Notes: generated from the letters alone by a model not told the origin. 64,000 bases of DNA from Siphonodentalium dalli (GCA_032622095.1 CP136063.1:67347897-67411896), one strand, 5' to 3'; counted from the first letter of the stretch, positions 1 to 11,096 are shown. Translations and numbers: made by a program.

Positions 1-82
1 TCCAGTTGTGTGGTACCAAACATCTGGAGACACTAACTTATAATACAAAGCATGATTTTAATAAAGTACAGTATTGAGGGGG

Positions 83-480
83 TTAAGAGGGAGGTAAAGT
101 GGTAACATTTGAATGGAGAATTCAGTGTTAATTTTCGGGAAAAGATTACTCAATACTTATAAAGTGCAGAAGACCACTTTGTGTCTTGTTGGAAAGTGTG
201 AACATAAGTTTAGTGATAACACAAAGTGGATTTTTTATTTTATTTTCTGACTTTTGATGGAAATATTTGTAAACAATCATGTACTGTTGACCTACTTGCC
301 GATAATATCCAAACTGGGTTGAAAATCAATCTTCTGCTCTGCAATGTCACTAGATTAGCATTCAACCTTTTCCAATAAAATATGATATGGTCACCTACGC
401 CTTGTAAAGTTATAGTAAACTTTCCCCAAAAATTAACACTGAATTCCCCATCCAAATGTTACTACTTAACTACCTCTTAA
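83..480. mobile_element. TTAA-flanked foldback MITE (TTAA-6-like)
   Basis: Arms of about 60 bp at 83-145 and 417-480 are inverted copies of each other (both contain AATTCAGTGTTAATTTT) around a roughly 270-bp spacer. Each outer edge is a TTAA followed by GAGG-type sequence, resembling the family at 25476-25882. No coding content is seen. Autonomous partner unknown. Confidence 0.6.
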
Positions 481-637
481 TTGGGATGTAATGAAGAAAA
501 AAACCTTGGTCAAGATGCCTTGTACCATGTCATCTCCCCCAAATATCTTTCACCTCCTCCCTGGATATCTTTCCATCACTTATGACTAGAATTTGACCAT
601 TAGTGTAGCTTGTTGGCACATTCTGAACCATTTCATG

Positions 638-1053
638 GTCAACACAATCTTATCTTAAGGTCATACACCCATTAAGATAACAACAAGTCAATTAGGAAGT
701 ATATCAGTGGTAACCGGAACTCAACTTAATTTTCTTTCTGATCAATTGATATGCCCCAATCTCCAGGTTGGCCAAGTTCTCAGCCATTAAAATGTGCAGA
801 TTTGACATATAACATTTTTTCTGACTGTTTAACTGTGAGTTATTGCCCTTGGTGTTGAAAGTGTAAGTTTGTTAAAATAAACTAAACAGTGCCGGCTGTT
901 CCATATCTTTCAGCATCTGTGCAAACTGTTGATTTGAATTTCTTCCTGCTGTGGAATTCTCTTGCAAGCTGTCTGCTCTGCAAAGGAAATTATTCTAAAA
1001 ATTTGGAACTTTTCTCATGAAAAGCAAGCAAATTGACTCTGTAGCTGCTGCCT
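638..1053 (+). repeat. 416-bp segment with an inverted copy at 10441-10860
   Basis: This stretch reads base for base, with only a few differences, as the reverse complement of 10441-10860. Homology continues into the adjoining TA-MITE on the right. It is not coding in any convincing way. See the separate finding on the rearrangement. Confidence 0.85.
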
Positions 1054-1056
1054 ATA

Positions 1057-1257
1057 CGGTAATGCCCTAAATAATCAACTCCTTAACCACAGCAGAATTA
1101 TGGGTAATTTTTCAGGATTTAGTTGGAAATATTGCTTGATGCCATTCACTGAGAGCTTTCCGATGAATGCCATCAAGCCATATTTCCGACTAAATCCTGA
1201 AAAATTACCCATAATTCTGCTGTGTTTAAGGAGTCGATTATTTAGGGCATTACTGTA
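1057..1257. mobile_element. TA-MITE foldback copy
   Basis: The two halves form a long imperfect palindrome beginning GGTAATGCCCTAAATAATC and ending GATTATTTAGGGCATTACTG. The family consensus starts CAGTAATGCCCTAA and is flanked by TA, as in Tc1/mariner-derived MITEs. At least a dozen full or half copies lie in this window. It has no coding capacity. Confidence 0.8.
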
Positions 1258-1994
1258 CTTTGGATGGTAAATTCTGGTCCACACAACTTGAGCAGCGGAT
1301 TTTTCTCTGAATTTGTGTTGGCAGAAATAAAATTAATTCCTTGAAACTTGTAAAAAGTTTACAATTGACCAATATTTAAAACGATGTGGAACACTCAGAT
1401 TACACTCTACTGATGTATTCAGATGGAATAGCAAATTGTCATGCCAAAATTAGTTATTTTCACAAATTGTACATGCAAGATAGCAGAAAACAGCATCATT
1501 GTAATAAACGAATTACATGCAGTGATTATTCTTAGTGGAATCAATGCTGTGCGTTTATTACCCAATAATTCATCCCCCCAACAAATCTAGATCGAGTGTT
1601 GTTTATAAAATCCCGTAAGTGTCAATATACTAGTAATATTGTTGACTGGGAGTCGCATGTTGGAATAAATTACTGTTATATAAGAAGCAGTAATACCACA
1701 GTAGTACTAAACTAGTAGTACCACCTTGAAACAGAACCTCTGTTTTCAAAAGCATATTAGGACAAGTATGTACTATTATCCATCCCCACTCTATTTGGTC
1801 AGGTACCCATTCAACGCAACTGGTAAAGAGCAACTGTATTTCGATGAAAATATCCACCCTGCACTTATATTGCAGTCTGCACTTAAATTAATTCTGGTTT
1901 TTTCACCCTACACTTATAATAGCATACAGCCATGCACGACCAAAAACTTGTTCAATCTAAACATTTCTAATGACTTCACAATGACTTCACTTTT
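1258..1994. other. no recognised feature
   Basis: AT-rich sequence. I see no repeat shared with the rest of the window, no splice-flanked coding stretch and no RNA gene. Confidence 0.5.
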
Positions 1995-2928
1995 TATACC
2001 CCCAGCAACGAAGTTAGGGGGGGGGGGGGTATACTGGAGTCAGCTTGTCCGTCCGTGGACACAAATTTGTCCGGAATTTTTCTCAGTCGTTTTTTGATCA
2101 ATTTCCGTGAAACTTGGCACAGACATCAACCACCATGGGAACCTGTGCACCTGCGATTATGACGTCTGTCGGACTTTTTTTGGTGCAGTTATCCCCCTTT
2201 TTCGACTTCGAAATTGTTTTGCAACATGCATAATTTTGAACGAGCTTTTATTCCTACATTTTTCGGTCAATGTTTTTTAATCTTGGCACTGATATTTAGT
2301 ACCATGGAAACCTGTGCACCTGCGATTATGACGTGGGTACGACATTTTTTGTGTGGAGTTATTCCCCTTTTTCGACTTATAAATTTTTTCGCAACATGTA
2401 TACTTTTGTCCGAGCTTTTATTCCTAAATTTTTAGGTTAATTTTTTTAAAACGTGGCACAGATATTTAGTACCATGGGAACTTGTGCACCTGCGATTATG
2501 ACGTCTGTCCGTCATTTTTTGGTGCAGTTATCCCCCTTTTTCGACTTATAAATTTTTTCGCAACATGCATAATTTTGTCCAAGCTTTTATTCCTACATTT
2601 TTCGGTCAATGTTTTTTAATCTTGGCACTGATATTTAGTACCATGGAAACCTGTGCACCTGCGATTATAACGTCTGTACGACATTTTTTGTGTGGAGTTA
2701 TTCCCCTTTTTCGACTTATAAATTTTTTTGCAACATGCATAATTTTGTCCAAGCTTTTATTCCTACATTTTTCGGTCAATAGGTTTAAGATTAGGGTTAT
2801 GGTTGTACACCTGCAATGGGAACTGTTATTTTATTATTTTAACTAAATGTTTACTGACATGTGAAATATCTTAGTATTTTAAAAACAGGGTGGTATCCGT
2901 AGTCCCATTGGGACAGTCACACCTCTAG
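1995..2928 (+). mobile_element. pearl-like / Helitron-like non-autonomous element, copy 1
   Basis: The 5' end is a hairpin (TATACCCCC ... GGGGGGTATA), followed by TCCG-rich sequence at about 2048. Then come four degenerate tandem units of about 170 bp, each with TTGGCAC(A/T)GAYATTTAGTACC and GCGATTATGACGTC. The 3' end has a hairpin GTCCCATTGGGAC at 2902-2914 and then ACACCTCTAG before T. Known family fact: bivalve pearl elements combine an ACGG microsatellite (complement of the TCCG seen here) with about 160-bp tandem cores, and Helitrons end in a hairpin plus CTRR. Assignment to that class is inference. Open frames across the units are a side effect of the repeat. Confidence 0.6.
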
Positions 2929-2974
2929 TTATATGAGGACTTAGTATGAGGAAATTCAAGACGCTTTATTGCAA

Positions 2975-3140
2975 CAAAATTTATGGGGGAGGTCATATGA
3001 CAATTTCGAATAGGGATTTCCATGCAAATCTATGGAGCAACAGTTATATACAGAGTTGCACATACTTCTGAGTGTGACTTGATGTGGTATTGGTAACAAC
3101 AGGTACTAGTATTTGTCTGGCGGGTCCGCTTGGAACATTA
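2975..3140 (+). repeat. TTAA-6 family half copy
   Basis: GGGGGAGGTCA near 2975 and the following 150 bases match the reverse complement of 25730-25875, including GTGTGACTTGATGTGGTATTGG and GGCGGGTCCG. Only one arm of the foldback is present. Confidence 0.65.
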
Positions 3141-3170
3141 TGTTGGTGTATTTATTTTTCATTATTTCAG

Positions 3171-3252
3171 AAAATTCAGATTGAGTATGATGCTGAAAAA
3201 GCAATTGATGCTAAAACTGTTTGGCTTAAACATGGAACATATTTACACCAAG
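3171..3252 (+). CDS. candidate internal exon of an unidentified host gene
   Basis: An 82-base open stretch is bracketed by a good vertebrate/invertebrate-type acceptor (TTTATTTTTCATTATTTCAG just upstream) and a donor (CAAG then GTAACA). Read in phase 0 it gives 27 codons beginning KIQIEYDAEKAIDAK and ending GTYLHQ, with one base left over. The composition looks protein-like (mixed charged and aromatic residues) rather than a translated repeat. I do not recognise the protein and found no adjacent exons, so the call rests on splice signals and reading frame alone. It directly follows a TTAA-6 repeat fragment. Confidence 0.35.
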
Positions 3253-3540
3253 GTAACATGTACTTGTGCAATCTGGAGTCAATAACATGTTCTGTTCTTA
3301 GTGAAGTACATGCAGACCTACTTGGCCACACCTTATCAGTTCCTAAGTCTTATTCCATGTACCTTTGATAAACAGGTCTCACCGCTCACTGACTTGGGTG
3401 ATGAATGCTTTCTTTGTAAGCTGTTGATCTGTTTCCCAGGGAAGTCTAGTGGATGTTTGTACACATTTGTTCAAGTGGAAACATACTTGTTTAAAATCCG
3501 ACATTCCCCTCAAGAGTGTTTATGCTAAAACATGACTGAA
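3253..3540. other. no recognised feature
   Basis: Sequence after the candidate exon. Some open reading exists on the plus strand, but there are no convincing splice-bounded exons and no shared repeat. Confidence 0.4.
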
Positions 3541-3723
3541 CTCTTTTTACTTCTGACCTCCAATTGGTCTTTTTATAAACCACTTGACTTAATTGTAAAC
3601 TGTTGCCTGTATCAGTTTCTGCAGTTAATTTAGAGAGCATGTGATTTTATACCAGTTTGGTGGATCCTTGAAGTCAGACATTTTCTCCAACAGGCTTGTG
3701 GTTCAGCAAACATTTTAACTTGT

Positions 3724-4715
3724 TTAACCCTATCTATACTAAATGGACTCTCCCATTCAGTTATAAAAGTATACATTGCAATAGTCTATCATTTATTTGG
3801 AAGGGTGTCCAGAAAAAATGAGCAGATGACAGATATATGAAAAAATAATATAAACATTGTTCAATGGCCACTTTTTTTCGAAAGTGGCCACAAACAATTT
3901 CATTTGGCCAAACTTTTTTTTCATCACAAATTCAAAAGGCGCTGAAGAGATCAGCGAAATTAGCCGTTTTTTGGACACGCGGGTTTCATACTTCGGTAAA
4001 ATCATTACAGTGACAACCAAAATTTAATTTGTAAGGGGAGCGTTGGTTGAATGGTGATGGTTGTACAATGACGATTACTAATCGTCAAAACCTTAATCTC
4101 TGCACTGGTTATTTCATAATGATTATTATTTTGTTGATTAGGCAGTATGTACGATGAAGTACATAAGTTAATTGTCCTATAATACGATGTACCAGCGATG
4201 GCATGTCAGTTACCAATGTGTCACAAACTGCTTCCCATCTTATAATAACAACCGGGCTTCACACCATAAAGGTTATTAATACAACAATAGTTATACAACA
4301 CCTCACAATATAAACAACAGAACTGTTGTTTTATTTTGGCGAAAATAGCAATGACAACTAACACACCCCATTACTTGATCAGTTGGCGATCATGGTGTCA
4401 GCGACTCAACATATAGTGAGAGAGTTATATATTTAAAAAATATAATTTAGTCATCAATTGTGACCCCAGAAAATGAGGATTTAATTTGCTCAAAGTTTTT
4501 TTTAATTTGGCCACTAAAAATTTCATTTGGCCACTTTTTTGGCCAGAAGATTTTTCGGTCCAGCTCAAACTCTGAATACAAGTGCAGAAGATTTCATATT
4601 CACTGGTGGGAAATGTTCAGATAATAAGTTTTCAACAAGTAAACTATGGTTATTATCTGACCATTTTCTGAGGGAACTACTGATCAATGAGCATTTAGTA
4701 TAGAAAGGGTTCACA
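3724..4715 (+). mobile_element. TTAA-4 MITE, probably carrying an internal insertion
   Basis: Begins TTAA then CCCTATCTATACTAAATGG. It ends TTTAGTATAGAAAGGG followed by TTCA, a one-base change from TTAA. The usual family blocks are present: GTATACATTG near the left end, and ATGTTCAGATAATAAG with TTATTATCTGA near the right. The copy is much longer than others of the family; about 700 bases (3840-4560), rich in AGTGGCCA / TTTGGCCAC motifs, look inserted. Confidence 0.55.
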
Positions 4716-5061
4716 ATCTGCTCCGTCCACCTGTCTGTAAGCCAATGCATCCATAAACACAACATTGTCTGAGTCTTTATTCCTTTATTTTCTGGTCAAT
4801 TTAAACAAAACTTGGCACATATTTTTTTGGATTGTCAGGTATTGTCTGAGCTTATTATAAACCACTTGATGTTGCCTATATCAGTTACTTCAGTTAATTT
4901 TGAGAGCGTGTTTATTTTATACCAGTTACGTGTGAATTACATGCAGTGGCTGCTTGGTGAATTCCGAAGTTGGAAGTTGATCAGACTATTTTTGCAATGG
5001 GGTTGTGGTTCAGCGAAAATTTTACCCTGTTATACCGCCTCCACCTTCCAATGAAGATCAG

Positions 5062-5313
5062 TTAACCCTTTACCCAACAGAAGGGCCCTGTGCCAATGCA
5101 TTCTCTTATATATGCGAGTCGACCATAGGTCGCCTCGCATATATAAGAGAATGCATTGGCACAGGGCATAACTGTAACTATCACGATGTGGTCAAGGAGC
5201 CGGTTCCAATGATATCCATATTTGTATGGTTCTATTGAGACAGACCGAAGATATTTTAGGCTGTTGAAGCTTTATTTGGCCGGTTTTGGCCGGTTTGTTG
5301 GGTAAAGGGTTAA
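5062..5313 (+). mobile_element. TTAA-2 MITE, single-hairpin short form
   Basis: TTAA at both ends, termini CCCTTTACCCAACA and TGTTGGGTAAAGGG. Unlike other copies, which carry two hairpin modules separated by an AT-rich spacer, this one has only one (about 5087-5167). This is consistent with deletion between the two inverted hairpins. The AAGCTTTATTTGG / ACAGACCGAAGATATTTTAG segment typical of the family is intact. Confidence 0.85.
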
Positions 5314-5639
5314 GGGGGGGTTGTATTCTGAGTTCAGATTATCCGTTCCATCCATCCACCTGGGTACCAGTCTGTCCCCAGACACAACATCATCCAAATC
5401 TTGATTAGATCCTTCATTGTCTGGTCAGTATTTTAAAAATAGGCACACATGTTTTGCAAAAAACATAGTATTGTGTCAGCTTTTTTATAAATAAACCACT
5501 AGACTTAATTGTAAACTGTTGCTGGCATCATTTTCTTGAGTTAATTTAGAGAGCATGTGATTTTATACCAGTTGCACTTTACATGCAGTGGCTGTTCAGT
5601 GAATTCAGCATAGCTGTACGGGCCAGGGGGGACTGGGAA

Positions 5640-5950
5640 GGCTGCAGCCACCCCAAACATTTTGAAGCTCAAAATTTGGACAATTTTCGAACAAATTGGA
5701 GATATTTTCGGTCAAATTCAGACAATTTTCCGGCAAGTTGATTTGGTATTTCTATGGGAAATTGTGGCAAATTACAGTATTTCTGCCCGAATTATATATA
5801 TTTACGGTTGACTTTAATCTATTTTGTTATATTTATGTGTATATACAAGGTTTATTCTACAAAAATTGTGTTACAACCATGACTATATCATGTAAAAACA
5901 TTCGGCAAAAAGTCTCACCCCCTAAAAATGTTGGTGCCTGTACGGTTATG
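5640..5950 (+). repeat. dispersed repeat pair member (partner 18940-19190)
   Basis: Shared segments with 18940-19190 include GGGAAATTGTGGCAAATTAC, TCTATTTTGTTAT and TATTCTACAAAAA. Weak inverted ends (TGTACGGGCCA at 5616 and TGCCTGTACGG at 5936) hint at a DNA-transposon derivative, but this is not established. Confidence 0.45.
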
Positions 5951-6429
5951 GCACTGAATTGGGAAGTCAGACGTTTCTCCAATATGCTTGTGGTTCAGCA
6001 GAAATTTTACCTTGTTTCACCTGGTTTCCAGTCCAACACAACATGGTCTAAATCATTATTCATTTATCTTCATTTATCTTCTGTCAATATTTATAAATAT
6101 CATCTGTTTATTACTTACACACAGGCTGCAATCAATACAATCTGGTTCCGCTTTCGATGTCTGGTTCGACGTTTTGTAATTAGAAAATTTCATTTTATAT
6201 TTTAAATTTGTTGTAAATTGTGATTATCAAAAATACAATGCCCCGCACATGGTAAACAATCAGCACAAACTTTCCGAGTTTTAGAGCGCAAATCTCACAT
6301 CTTTGTATGGCGAAGATAAGAGTTAATATTTAGATGCAAATGATATTTATAGGATTTATACACATGACACAAGCTAAATCACATAATTGAATGTGAGACA
6401 ACAATTTTTACAAGTTTTTCATCAACATA

Positions 6430-7690
6430 TCTTGGATTTTACTCTTTGCATCACTAAATCCTTTGACACATCCTACAGACCACATCTCTGATCCGATCAT
6501 CACCAAACTTCATAGGGATCATCGGGGTGACCTCTAGATGGGAACGAGTCATTTTGGGGTCATTCGGCCAAAAAACATGGCCCTGGTGGCCATCTTGGAT
6601 TTCAAAATTGAATCCATTGGCGCGGGCTACAGGCCGTACTGTTTGTCTGATCATCATAAAATTTGTCATGAATGTTGACATTTACATGTAGATGGGAATG
6701 AGTCATTTTAGGATCAATCGGCCAAAAAGCATGGCCGCTGGTGGCCATCTTGGATTTTACTCTTGGCATCACTAAATCCTTTGACACATCCTACAGAACA
6801 CATCCCTGATCCGATCATCACCAAATTTCATATGGATCATTGGGGTGACCTCTAGATGGGAAACGAGTCATTTTAGGATTAATCGGCCAAACAGCATCTT
6901 GGATTTTATTCTTTGCATCACTAAATACTTTGACACACCCTACATACCACATCCCTGATCTGATCATCACCAAACTTCATGTGGATCATCGGGGTGATCT
7001 CTTGATGGGAACGAGTCATTTTGGGGTCATTCGGCAAAAAAATATGGCCATTTTGGATTTTATTCTTTCTTATGATGACTAAATATTTCTACAAAATCCA
7101 TTAGCATGGGTTATAGACCGATCTGTTTGTTTGGTCTTCATGAAATTTGTCATGGATTTTGACATTGACATGTAGATGGGAACGAGTCATTTTGGGGTCA
7201 TTCAGCAAAAAAACATGGCCGCCGGTGGCCATTTTAGAATTTACTCTTTTCATCACTAAATCCTTTGGCACACCCTACAGACCACATCCCTGATCCGATC
7301 ATTATGAAACTTGTCATGAATGTTGATATTGACATGTAGATGGGAACGAGTCATTTTGGGGGTCATTCAGCCAAAAAACATGGCCGCTGGTGGCCATCTT
7401 GGATTTCAAAATTGAATCCGTTGACGCAGGCTACAGGCAGTACTGTTTGTGTGATCTTCATAATAATTATCATGGATGTTGACATTGAGATAAATATGGG
7501 AACGAGTCATTTTAAGGTCATTCGGCCAAAAAACATGGCCACCAGCGGCCATCTTGCATTTTACTCTTAGGATCACTAAATCCTTTGACACCCCCTTTCA
7601 GACTAGATCCCTGATCTGATCATCACCAAACTTCATATTGATTATCGGGGTGACCTAGATGGGAACGCGTCATTTTGGGGTCATCCTCCA
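6430..7690 (+). repeat. tandem array of about 160-bp units
   Basis: The phrase GATGGGAACGAGTCATTTT recurs about eight times between 6535 and 7680 at spacings of roughly 150-170 bp. It alternates with ACATGGCCGCTGGTGGCCAT and CATCACTAAATCCTTTGACAC. Two unit subtypes differ in the stretch after the GGCCAT motif. The period is like the pearl-like arrays, but the sequence is unrelated and no terminal hairpins were found. Confidence 0.75.
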
Positions 7691-7996
7691 TTTACTGTCA
7701 ACCATTAAATTATTCCCCTACCTAAGTTGAGCTACAGTGTCATTGACACTTTCATTTGTGTGTTTTTGTGACGAAAAACCATTCTAACTGATGCATCAAA
7801 AATTATATTTAGTAACTTGTCTATTCTTGAGAAAGAGAACAAGACATTCGAAAACAGCGTATTTTTTGCTATAGAAGCAGACGATATAATGCCAACTCAG
7901 ACATCAAAAGCAGAACCGGATTGTATCGATTGCAGCCTGTGTTACATGGGATTCATAACCCTCTGTTGAACTGGTACTAGGAATTCATGTGCCCAT
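7691..7996. other. no recognised feature
   Basis: AT-rich interval between the 160-bp array and the piggyBac-type element. Nothing was recognised on either strand. Confidence 0.5.
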
Positions 7997-8223
7997 TTAA
8001 CCCTTTGAACCCGAGTGGCCGGAAAACCGGCCGCAGCGTGAATACCCCAGCAGCCGGTATACCGGCCGCTGGACCGGCCATATATCGACCGTCAAGTGTT
8101 TTTTGTTTACATACATCGTCGCGGTCGTCTGCTTGTCCAATAATTATGTTTTTGTTAGTGTCTTGTTGCTATTGTGTTTAAGCACACAACATAATGAATT
8201 ATGAAGCCTAAACATATTTTTTG

Positions 8224-8361
8224 GTAGACGAGGTGGTCCGGCAAATTTTGAAATCGGACGCGGAAGATTTCGATGATGATGACTACGCCATTTGTGAGTT
8301 AGAATGGGAGAATGAAAGCACAGTGACACTGGGAGAGATTCAGACGTCAGTCGCTCCATGA
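8224..8361 (+). pseudogene. piggyBac transposase N-terminal acidic fragment
   Basis: Reading GAC GAG GTG GTC gives an acid-rich stretch (DEVVRQILKSDAEDFDDDDY, then ICELEWENE), ending at a TGA. PiggyBac-type transposases characteristically start with an acidic region of this kind before the DDE domain. No intact ATG-to-domain frame is present. Identification rests on composition together with the TTAA/CCCTTT ends and the second fragment downstream. Confidence 0.55.
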
Positions 8362-8559
8362 GCGGGTGGCGTTGTTTCAAGTAGAGATACGACAAGAGAT
8401 CAATGTATGGGGTAGTTGAGGTATTGTGGAAGTGGGCGGAGCTTATGTCGAGGTAGGGGCGTGGCAGGGGGCGTGGTTTCATACCTGCAATTAGTCACGG
8501 TGATCATAATGTCCATACGTTGAAAATGGACGCAAATTCGTTTGTTATTCGTACCTTAC

Positions 8560-8715
8560 ACCGAAAGAGAAGCCGGGACCAAAGAATGTACCAACTTCAA
8601 TAAGTATGGACAGTACACCCCAAGGTGGATTACTTGAATTTATTTTGGGATGATGCACTCTGGCATTTGATTGTCAACGAGACTGACCGAAACGCTTGTC
8701 ACGTGATTTCGGAAA
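8560..8715 (+). pseudogene. piggyBac transposase domain-start fragment, frameshifted
   Basis: One frame reads KPGPKNVPTSISMDSTPQGG. After a shift of frame near 8620-8630 a second reads YLNLFWDDALWHLIVNETDR, then NA. The 'GP..VP ... F.LFF.DDL..LIV.ETNRYA' pattern is the entry to the DDE_Tnp_1_7 domain of piggyBac transposases. The catalytic aspartates further on are not found, so this is a dead remnant. Confidence 0.65.
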
Positions 8716-9369
8716 AACGTAACATGCGCCTAGGAAATGTCTAAAATGGGGCATAATACGATTGAATGCTCAGGGCAATGGTGTCATTGGATCATTTGGG
8801 GTTAGCAACCGTTGCTACCCTTAAACAAAAGTTTGGTTCACTCATCCGGCCAGATATATAACAAATTTCACAATGGGACATGGGCTGCATCGAAAACGCC
8901 ATTTCCTAGGGTTGAAATACGTCGATAAAAGCTATAATTGCATTTTATATTCAATTTCGGGTAGCTCCATAGCAACCGTTGCCAGGGAGTGATCGTGTGG
9001 CAATGTATCCCGGTCTTAAAATACTCAGTGGTCCATGGGGAACATACACGTAAAGTTTCAGATCTATGGCACCACTTAAACAGAACCCACACATTGCGCC
9101 TAAACAAAGTTTACAATAAATCAAAAATAACACTGGGAGCCCAGGGTCATGGTGTCGATCCATGTGGGGAGCCAGGATTCAAAGGGTTAAACAACAACAT
9201 TTTTTTTTTTTAGCCAAAATGACATATCTTGATGTAAGTCCCATACATCTTGATGTGTTAAAGTTATGGACATTATTTCAGCAAATATATGAAAACTACA
9301 TATTTAGTTAGTGTTAAATAACCATGACTTATATTCTTTTATTTTCGTAACAGGAATCAGGATTGTTTG

Positions 9370-9548
9370 CTGAACTTATTATCTGAACAATTTCCACCAA
9401 AGAATATGAATCCTTCTGCACTTGTATTATCTGTTCTTCAAACTGTTGTCTGATAATTGATCTTAAACAACATCCCTCTGGATGAACAATAGACCATTCC
9501 AATGTATACTTATATAACTGAATGGGAGAATCCATTCAGTATAGAAAG
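9370..9548 (-). mobile_element. TTAA-4 MITE, partial copy
   Basis: Contains GAACTTATTATCTGAACA, AGACCATTCCAATGTATA and CCATTCAGTATAGAAAGG, matching the right half of the TTAA-4 family. The final CCC/TTAA is lost (GGTACTGG follows). Confidence 0.6.
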
Positions 9549-10119
9549 GTACTGGTATTCAGGATTCATGGGGCGGGTGTAGGGGATGATGCCATCATTA
9601 ATTAAGAGTATAACATGTGTTAATATAATTCAACAAACTTGTGTATTACACACTTCAATACAGTGAGAGGTCAATGAGTTTGTGATGCAAAAATATTTCT
9701 ACATCAGACATGCAGCATATTGCATATGGCGCTGATGTTGTTCTGTTCAGGATCTCTCATTGTTTTGGCACCTCGATTCATCATTCAAATCCATTACAGA
9801 AGCTTAAATGAGACAGAACATTTCCCAATAATCTCACTTCCACAGCACCTGAAACAGCCCCAATCACATTTATCATTCCCACAATGCTTTGTTTCTGTCC
9901 AGAGTCTATTGAAAGGCTGATTTAGAGACTAGGAAAATGCAATTAGGGGCTATCTCGTCAGCCATGGAAGAGATCTCAGTGGCACAAGTGGGATGCATAA
10001 AACAGATCTCACTAATAACGCTGCATATCTCCGTCACCAATTCACTTAAACTGTCGGGGAGCTGAAACCGAGGTATGCTGCGTTTTTTATTTATGAACTA
10101 AACAAACTTCTTGTTAGGG
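9549..10119. other. no recognised feature
   Basis: No shared repeat, coding stretch or RNA gene recognised. Confidence 0.45.
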
Positions 10120-10149
10120 CCTGTTTATATCTGAGCAGGCTAGCACAAC

Positions 10150-10334
10150 CGAGCCAGCCAGCAAATAGTGTGTCGGTCATTTGCAGAATGAGATCCCCAG
10201 AGGGTGAAATTAGTGACACTATCCTGCATGGTGGCCTAGCATCACCAAATTCACCCTCTGGGAAGAACCTCATTCTGCATAAGACTCAACTGCTATGGGA
10301 GACATAGGATCAAGTTTCCCAGTTGTAGTTGGTG
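10150..10334. mobile_element. FB-B foldback MITE, partial copy
   Basis: AGTGTGTCGGTCATTTGCAG, AATGAGATCCCCAGAGGG and the inverted CACCCTCTGGGAAGAACCTC are hallmarks of the family. Most of 10206-10334 is repeated directly at 10861-10989. Confidence 0.7.
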
Positions 10335-10440
10335 ACAGCTTTCCGATGAATGGCAACAAGCCATATTTCCGACTAAATCCTGAAAAATTACCCATAATTC
10401 TGCTGTGGTTAAGTAGTCGATTATTTAGGGCATTACCATA
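10206..10440 (+). repeat. direct repeat, left copy (partner 10861-11095)
   Basis: About 230 bases, running from GAAATTAGTGACACTATCC through an FB-B piece and half a TA-MITE to TTTAGGGCATTA. They recur nearly identically at 10861-11095, flanking the inverted copy of 638-1053. Confidence 0.85.
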
Positions 10441-10860
10441 TAGGCAGCAGCTACAGAGTCAATTTGCTTGCTTTTCATGAGAAAAGTTCCAAATTTTTAG
10501 AATAATTTCCTTTGCAGAGCAGACAGCTTGCAAGAGAATTCCACAGTGGGAAGAAATTCAAATCAACAGTTTGCACAGAGGCTGAAAGATATGGAACAGC
10601 CGGCACTGTTTAGTTTATTTTAACAAACTTACACTTTCAACACCAAGGGCAATAACTCACAGTTAAACAGTCAGAAAAAATGTTATATGTCAAATCTGCA
10701 CATTTTAATGGCTGAGAACTTGGCCAACCTGGAGATTGGGGCATATCAAATGATCAGAAAGAAAATTAAGTTGAGTTCCGGTTACCACTGATATACTTCC
10801 TAATTGACTTGTTGTTATCTTAATGGGTGTATGACCTTAAGATAAGATTGTGTTGACCAT
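10441..10860 (-). repeat. inverted copy of 638-1053
   Basis: Reverse complement of 638-1053, starting GCAGCAGCTACAGAGTC and ending GTGTTGACCATGAAA. Only a handful of differences are visible. Confidence 0.85.
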
Positions 10861-11096
10861 GAAATTAGTGACACTATCCTGCATGGTGGCCTAGCATCAC
10901 CAAATTCACCTCTGGGAAGAACCTCATTCTGCATAAGACTCAACTGCTATGGGAGACATAGGATCAAGTTTCCCAGTTGTAGTTGGTGACAGCTTTCCGA
11001 TGAATGGCAACAAGCCATATTTCCGACTAAATCCTGAAAAGTTACCAATAATTCTGCTGCGGTTAAGGAGTCAATTATTTAGGGCATTTACTGTAA
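10861..11096 (+). repeat. direct repeat, right copy: FB-B piece plus half TA-MITE
   Basis: Matches 10206-10440 with a one-base deletion in the CACCCTCTGG tract and a few substitutions. The half TA-MITE runs from AGCTTTCCGATGAATGG to TTACTGTA. Confidence 0.85.

Larger units (their letters stand above)
3560..6070 (+). repeat. mosaic of degenerate pearl-like units interrupted by MITEs
   Basis: Three related blocks recur at about 3570-3720, 4770-5040 and 5400-5610, with a tail block at about 5950-6020. Shared wording includes ATAAACCACTTGA, GTTAATTT-GAGAGC-TG, ATTTTATACCAGTT and TGTGGTTCAGC. Each is preceded by a GTCTGTCC/TCCATCCATC-type tract and a 'TTCCTTTATTTTCTGGTCAAT ... TTGGCACA' segment resembling the unit at 2560-2640. 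I read this as an old tandem-core element broken up by TTAA insertions. Confidence 0.45.
7997..9190 (+). mobile_element. decayed piggyBac-type (PGBD-like) DNA transposon
   Basis: TTAA at 7997-8000 and 9187-9190, followed inward by CCCTTTGAACCC and, on the other side, the complement of CCCTTTGAATCC. piggyBac elements insert at TTAA and have termini starting CCC. Inside are two stretches that translate to transposase-like sequence (8224-8361 and about 8560-8710). At 1.2 kb it is about half the length of an autonomous element, so much of the catalytic region is missing. Base composition is GC-richer than the surroundings. It may represent the transposase lineage that moved the CCCTTT MITEs here, but the termini differ beyond the first six to nine bases. 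Confidence 0.7.

Noticed and set aside
2085-2846. Open frames rich in Phe/Leu/Ile resembling membrane proteins
   Set aside because: They follow the roughly 170-bp tandem period exactly and are by-products of T-rich repeat units.
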